Shown here: one piece after another, positions 23,301 to 29,300 of the stretch
Numbering within the stretch: the stretch's first letter is position 1
Layout: each line of letters starts with the position of its first letter
NCBI RefSeq assembly: GCF_000485595.1
Contig: NW_014578214.1
Coordinates: forward strand, 65,116-96,662
Reading direction: 5' to 3'
Source of the DNA: Priapulus caudatus
Taxonomy: Eukaryota; Priapulida; Priapulimorpha; Priapulimorphida; Priapulidae
Length of the DNA stretch: 31,547 nt
Translations under genes and position numbers: made by a program
Notes under the pieces: model-generated
The model's database searches: none
What the model saw: the letters and a program-made list of their open reading frames with translations, nothing else
Told to the model about the DNA's origin: nothing

Positions 23301-26300
23301 TTGCAGTGCCCCTGGTTGATGATAACACGTTGGATGGTAAGTGACTAGAAGCTAAAATTTCACACATTTCTAAACTATCTAGCACTTTTTTTTGGTTCGT
23401 TTGCAAAAGAACATCGCACCTTTTAATATTCGTCAGCAATCTTTGGCGATACAAACCAGCCATGTTTCTCTTGTTATTAGTATTATTGTTGTTGTTGTTG
23501 TTGTTGTTTTGTTGTTGTTATGTTTTACATCTTTTTATTAGGATCTGCACCACGCAGTGTTCTGCAAGCCAAGCCAGACGAGTTCATTCACATTTTTGTC
23601 AACAATTCTGCAAAGCTTAGAGAGTTTCTCGAACACATGATAAAGGTATCTTGAAAGTCACGTACTCACAGTGCAAACATTTACTTCAAATGTCTGTCAA
23701 TTCACCTAGCAAAGAATATAAGCGTAACACAAACATTTATTAATTAATCTAGAAATAGAGGGAAAGTACATTCTCAAAAGATAAATTTGTTCTATATTTT
23801 TGATAATTTTTAAAAAAATTGTTGAAAAATAACTTAAAGTAAATATTTCCATAACTGAGTTACACACAGGCAGAAGATGGAGTCGCTGTTTTCCCCGCAT
23901 TATTTTACACGTCGATGCAAACTTCTTATTTGAGGAATCTTCTTGCTATTATTCTGTCTCAGGTGCAGCCTGGTAGTTCTAGCTTGGTGTACAACACCCT
24001 AATTGAACTCTATCTGCATGATGTCGTGCATGAGGCCTCCGCGTCGCAGCGCAAAGTAAAGGAAGAGAAAATCCTTGGAATGCTTCAGAACCCAGCGGTA
24101 TGTTTTACAGGGACTTTAGGCTGCGTTTAGGTCAGGTCAGGTCAGGTGAGGTTAGGTCAGGTCAGGCATTTAGATGCTTTCAGGCACTTTTAGCCTGGCC
24201 TTTACAGGTGCTGCAATTACATGACTATTCCAGCAGACCATACCTGCAAAAACTGTGTGCGCCCGGCAATGCATTACTAAATATAACAATAAGTTGTGAG
24301 CACCCTGTAACAGTGCATGCAAGCCATGTCAATCATTAGTGGGGTATTGGGCCTAAGTGAGAATGCATGAGAATACCTAAATTCCAGATTGTGTCCTTTT
24401 AATCGCACCGGAAACGACTGTCAAGAAATTGTCGAGTCGTTAGCTTTAAGCACTATAACTGCAGTAATGCTATTTAATGATGTACAACCGTGCAGATTTT
24501 GAGATCTCGTTTAAAAGTAATGACAGAAATCTGTAGGGATTTCACTCATATCTCTTTTTGTGCATGATGTTTCCATGGAGTACTTAATTTTTATCACGTT
24601 GTCTTCAGTGCACTCATAACGTATAAGGCTATGATGTCTACTTATTATAATAATTGCATTTTAATATCATTTCAATTTATTTAGCAGATATCATCTTCAA
24701 GTTGGACATCATTTGCATCAGTTATTTATATTCATTGTCATGTTTGCAGGCTGGTTATGACATAGACCAAGCACTCGTACTGTGTCAGATGCACAATTTC
24801 AGACTTGGAGTTCTCTACCTGTATGAAAAGTCTAAACTGTAAGGCGGTATGCTATTGTATAATATGAAGTTGCAGGTGTATACTAAAGAAATATTTTTAT
24901 AAGCAATATCATGAAGTAGACTTAAAAGTAAGTTGTGGGGTAGAAGTTAAATCAAATAGAAGGTTATAGCGTATCATAATGGTTGATTTTAACAAGTCAA
25001 GGAGCATTAACTGCCAAAATATGAAGATGAAGATGATGTAATTTTATTATCTTTAGGTACCAGCAAATTCTCAGTCACCACATGGAACACAAGGAATACA
25101 CGAACATTGTAGATACATGCAAAAAGTTTGGGTGCGTATAAAATACAAGGTTTTACTCCACTTTTTTCCCCAATTTTTTACTACATTCACTAATTGGAAT
25201 CATCTGATTATTAACTACTGGTACTATGCATGGTAAATTATAACACACTGGTTTCCCTCATTTAGGACTGAGGAACCAAACCTGTGGGTGCAGGCACTCT
25301 GGTATTTTGCTAAGACAGAGGATTGCTACAAGACCTATCTTACTGAAGTGTTGACTCAGATTGATAAGAAGAATTTGTTACCACCACTAATGGTGGTCGA
25401 AACACTGGGCCAGAATTCAACTGCTACGCTAGCAGTCATAAAGGTAACCATAACCACATTTTCATGACACGTATTAAATAGTAATAGAGCAAGTAAGTAT
25501 TAATGTTGCCAGTAAGTAGTTAAAGGGAAACTTAACTTGATGTAGATCAGTGCGCTCACAGTTCTTAGTGACAATAGATAAACAGAGAAGACTAGAGACA
25601 GGAGGATGGGGTAACTTGGTGGTTTAGGGATCTGAGCCTAAGGTGGTAAAACCACTTTCTGTATTTTACACCATGTGTGCTCGAGCTAACATGGCACTTC
25701 TCCCAACTCGCTTCAGTTAATCCTGCCAAGAAAAGAATACCAGTGGAACTTTGGCAGTACAGTGTACCCCCGAGATACGAATTTTATTCGTTCCACAGAT
25801 TTGTTCGTATCTCGAACCCTATATAGGACGTACAGCAATTTACGTAGAGCAAGTGCAATCATGAGAGCACAACCACATTCAATGAGTCACGTACTTATAC
25901 TGACGCACCAAAAGAGCGCGCGCTAGGCCTATGCCCTGATTGTCTGACTCGTAAGACATTTTTTAGAATTTTATTCGTTTGTCAAATACATTACGTTCAA
26001 CGCGAGGTCGTTTGTATCTTGAAAATTCGTATGTCGAGCCGTTCGTATCTCGGGTGGCCACTGTATTGCTAGGCCTGTATCTCACCCAAGTGAAATGCTT
26101 CAGCAGTTTTTGACCTTAATCGTTATACTAAAGTCTAAATTCGTTCTCTTCAGGATTACATCATGAAGCGACTAAAATTGGAAAATGATGAAATAGCTGA
26201 GAACGAGAGATTAATTAAGCAGTTCAAGGAGGAGACAGTGAAGATGAGGGGACAGATAGAGGAGTTGAAAACAAGGTGACTCTATATAGAACAGTGCAAA

Positions 26301-29300
26301 CATTCATTTAGCAGTTAAATGAGTTTAATAGTTATAATCGTGAAGTTTATTTGCTATAGATTTAAGTACAAGTCTTTCATGGAGTATACGATAACCGTGC
26401 AACTTGGAAACTAATTGTCCAGTGACTTTAAGTCGAAGAATTTTCTGCAGCACTTTTGTGCTGATTTCTCGGTTACCACTTATCACTGGAAAGCCCATGA
26501 TTGTGTATTTGTTTGTTGCGGCGACAGTGCTCAGATCTTCCAAGTATCAAAGTGCAGTGCCTGCAACCACCCGTTGGAGCTACCCTCAGTGCACTTTCTC
26601 TGTCAGCACTCGTACCACCAGCAGTAAGTGTTTGCTTATCAACTGTTTCCTATAAATCAGATGCGTGACTATTCTTATCTCATGAGCACTAATATACTAA
26701 TATACACAGTCTAAGGCGGAACTTCGAAAATGTGAAATCGCTACCCGTACAACTCTTCGAATATTACATGGAAAAGTAGCTGTATGAGCTGAAATGCAAA
26801 AGAAACGTTTTTTTTAAATGAAACAACACGAAAACAATGCCGTGAGATAATGTTGTGCAATGCTTTGCGTTTCTATTGATGAGCACCAACGAGTATAGGC
26901 AATCCCTCCTTCACGTAGTGCAGAACGATATTGAGCTTTTTATCCATAGTAATTACTTTGTTCGAGTCGAGGCAGAAGGCCGTGAATGTGTTTGTATCGC
27001 TGAGGAGCCTTTTGACACCTTTAGTGACCAGGTACAGGTCCATTCCGTCGGTTTCCCTTGCCAGTATTGCCCCTGCAACAACACACGTGATAGTTGTTCT
27101 GTTCATTCACACCTGCAGTGTGTCCGATACGTTGCAATAAACTGTCGCCGTGATTTGTCGAAACTGTCGATAAAAATCATGCAACTGCACACAACAGTCA
27201 CTATAAAGCCAAAACTGCATATATATATATATATAGCAGTATCCGACACGCACGCACGCACACAATTATTTGAATTTGAGATTACCTTAGAAATATCCCA
27301 TGAATGTATAACAGTAAGTCTTGTGAATGTTAAATTTTTTGTTTAATTGCTTAAATACTTGATATATCCATCTGGAGTGAGTGACAAGTAACTCTACTCA
27401 ATTGACATTGTAATAGGGGCATTCTAAAAAGGTTGTTCAGCATCGAAGTGCCACAAAGTCAACGATTCACTTGCGTGCGCACGGGAAACATGTATAAACG
27501 GTCGCTAATTTCCATGACCTAGCAACAATATGGGTCAACTGTAGGTAGTTTGCCAGTATTACCTGAAGTTATTTCAACATTTGTGCAGTGACAGACTGTC
27601 CTGAAGAGGCGTGTAGTTTCGATGCAGTCGCGGCTCCTGAACAGGTTGTTGAAGGTTTCGTTATTAGGTATGGGATTCCTGCATCCATCGAGAATCAGGT
27701 AGACGGTGTCGTTGTCGGGACTCTGCAGTAGCTGCCCGTCTAGTTTCTTGTCCTTGACTTGGATGTTTGTTGTTTGTAACCACGGCGGATGCAAATGAAG
27801 TCGCAATTAATTAACGTGTAACCACTTTAAAAGACACGCTTCTTAAGCACGTTTAGCACGAAAGATAGAAATGTGTTAATGGTGAATTTGTGATGTGAAT
27901 TAATATATGTTATGTAAACTTGTCAGTTGCTGGCGTTGGCCGTATTCGCCATCTGCGGTGCATGTTTACAAATATCATTGGAAAAATAATGCAGCACTTA
28001 TGCCCAAATTGATATCCCTCTGGATGATGACTTTAGTTATTAATGTTCTATAGCAATCGTAATGAAGGTGTATACCAAGTCAATGGTAAAATATAACCTT
28101 TGGAATTGTTTCGAGGTGGTTTACAAATAATTGACAAATACCGTATACGTACCACAGGTTATTGGTTGATTATTACGATTATAACGATTAGAGGAAGTTA
28201 AAGCCACACACGCCGTAAGTTGCAGTGCAATTATTATGCTACTGATCACTACACTCTTGCATATCATCATCACTGAATGTTCGTTAATGAGCAAATGATT
28301 AACACTGCAAGTATAAACTTGGTTATGTCAGCCTTTTGAATGTCACGTCGAGTTTCTCCCCAGATTGATTGTGACCATGGGTACGTCCTATTTGCGTTGA
28401 GTAATCTCCAGATTTAAACGGAAATATTGCGTACATAGGGGCCAAAACGAGCTGTAAATACTGATAACAAGTGTCGCGCAGCAACATCACCAAGCTGGTT
28501 GGTGCTCCCTACTAGTACAGCTGTACCGTAGTTGGAGTTTGGACGCTCTCCAGTTTCGGGCGAGCGTCCAATCTCTACGGTACACAGCTATGTCTACAAT
28601 GAACACGTAACCAACGGCGACTCTTGATGTGTCAGAAAAAATGTGAATCCCTGGACAAATTGACCAACTAGTATCATATTTTTACATTGCACGTTTGGTT
28701 TTATGGCCTGGAACTTTACACTTTGCGCAGAAAAGGTGGTAGAAGAGCGGCGCATTGCTAACACATAAGAATTCCTCTTATTTCTTAAAAAGACAAATGT
28801 TTGTTAAAATTGCTAACATAGGCCTACCCATTACTCGGTTACATTTTTACATAGATAACTATGGTTGAAACTAAAATGAATATTGCTGCTTTCAGCTGCT
28901 TTGAGAGCTACGCTGACAACGAGCAGGAGTGTCCAGCTTGCCTGCCTCAAAACAAGTAAGAACTTTAGTATAGACCATATTCTGTTCACTATGCAATTGT
29001 GGGCTAGAGTGTCTGGAGGTTGACCAATCGATTTGTCACTTGTAGTTGTATCATTTATAATTGTCTAAATTTAAACTAAGATTTAAGAATTAATAAGTCA
29101 CTTGTCTTTGGATCCGATTGGTGGTTGTCCCACATGGCTGAACTTAGTTATACTATTTCTGGAAATTGGACGATTTGCTATGGTATCCCTCTTCATACGC
29201 AGTGACGACTGCAGTTTGTTTCGCACACATAGCATTACCTACAGAATGATACTGATCAGTAATCACCCTAATGTAGTTTTGGATCTTGGTGAATCCCAAC

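Noticed and set aside
28340-28510. Minus-strand open block (APMYAIFPFKSGDYS...) as an upstream exon of the nested gene
   Set aside because: No similarity to the two repeat units and no convincing splice pair.
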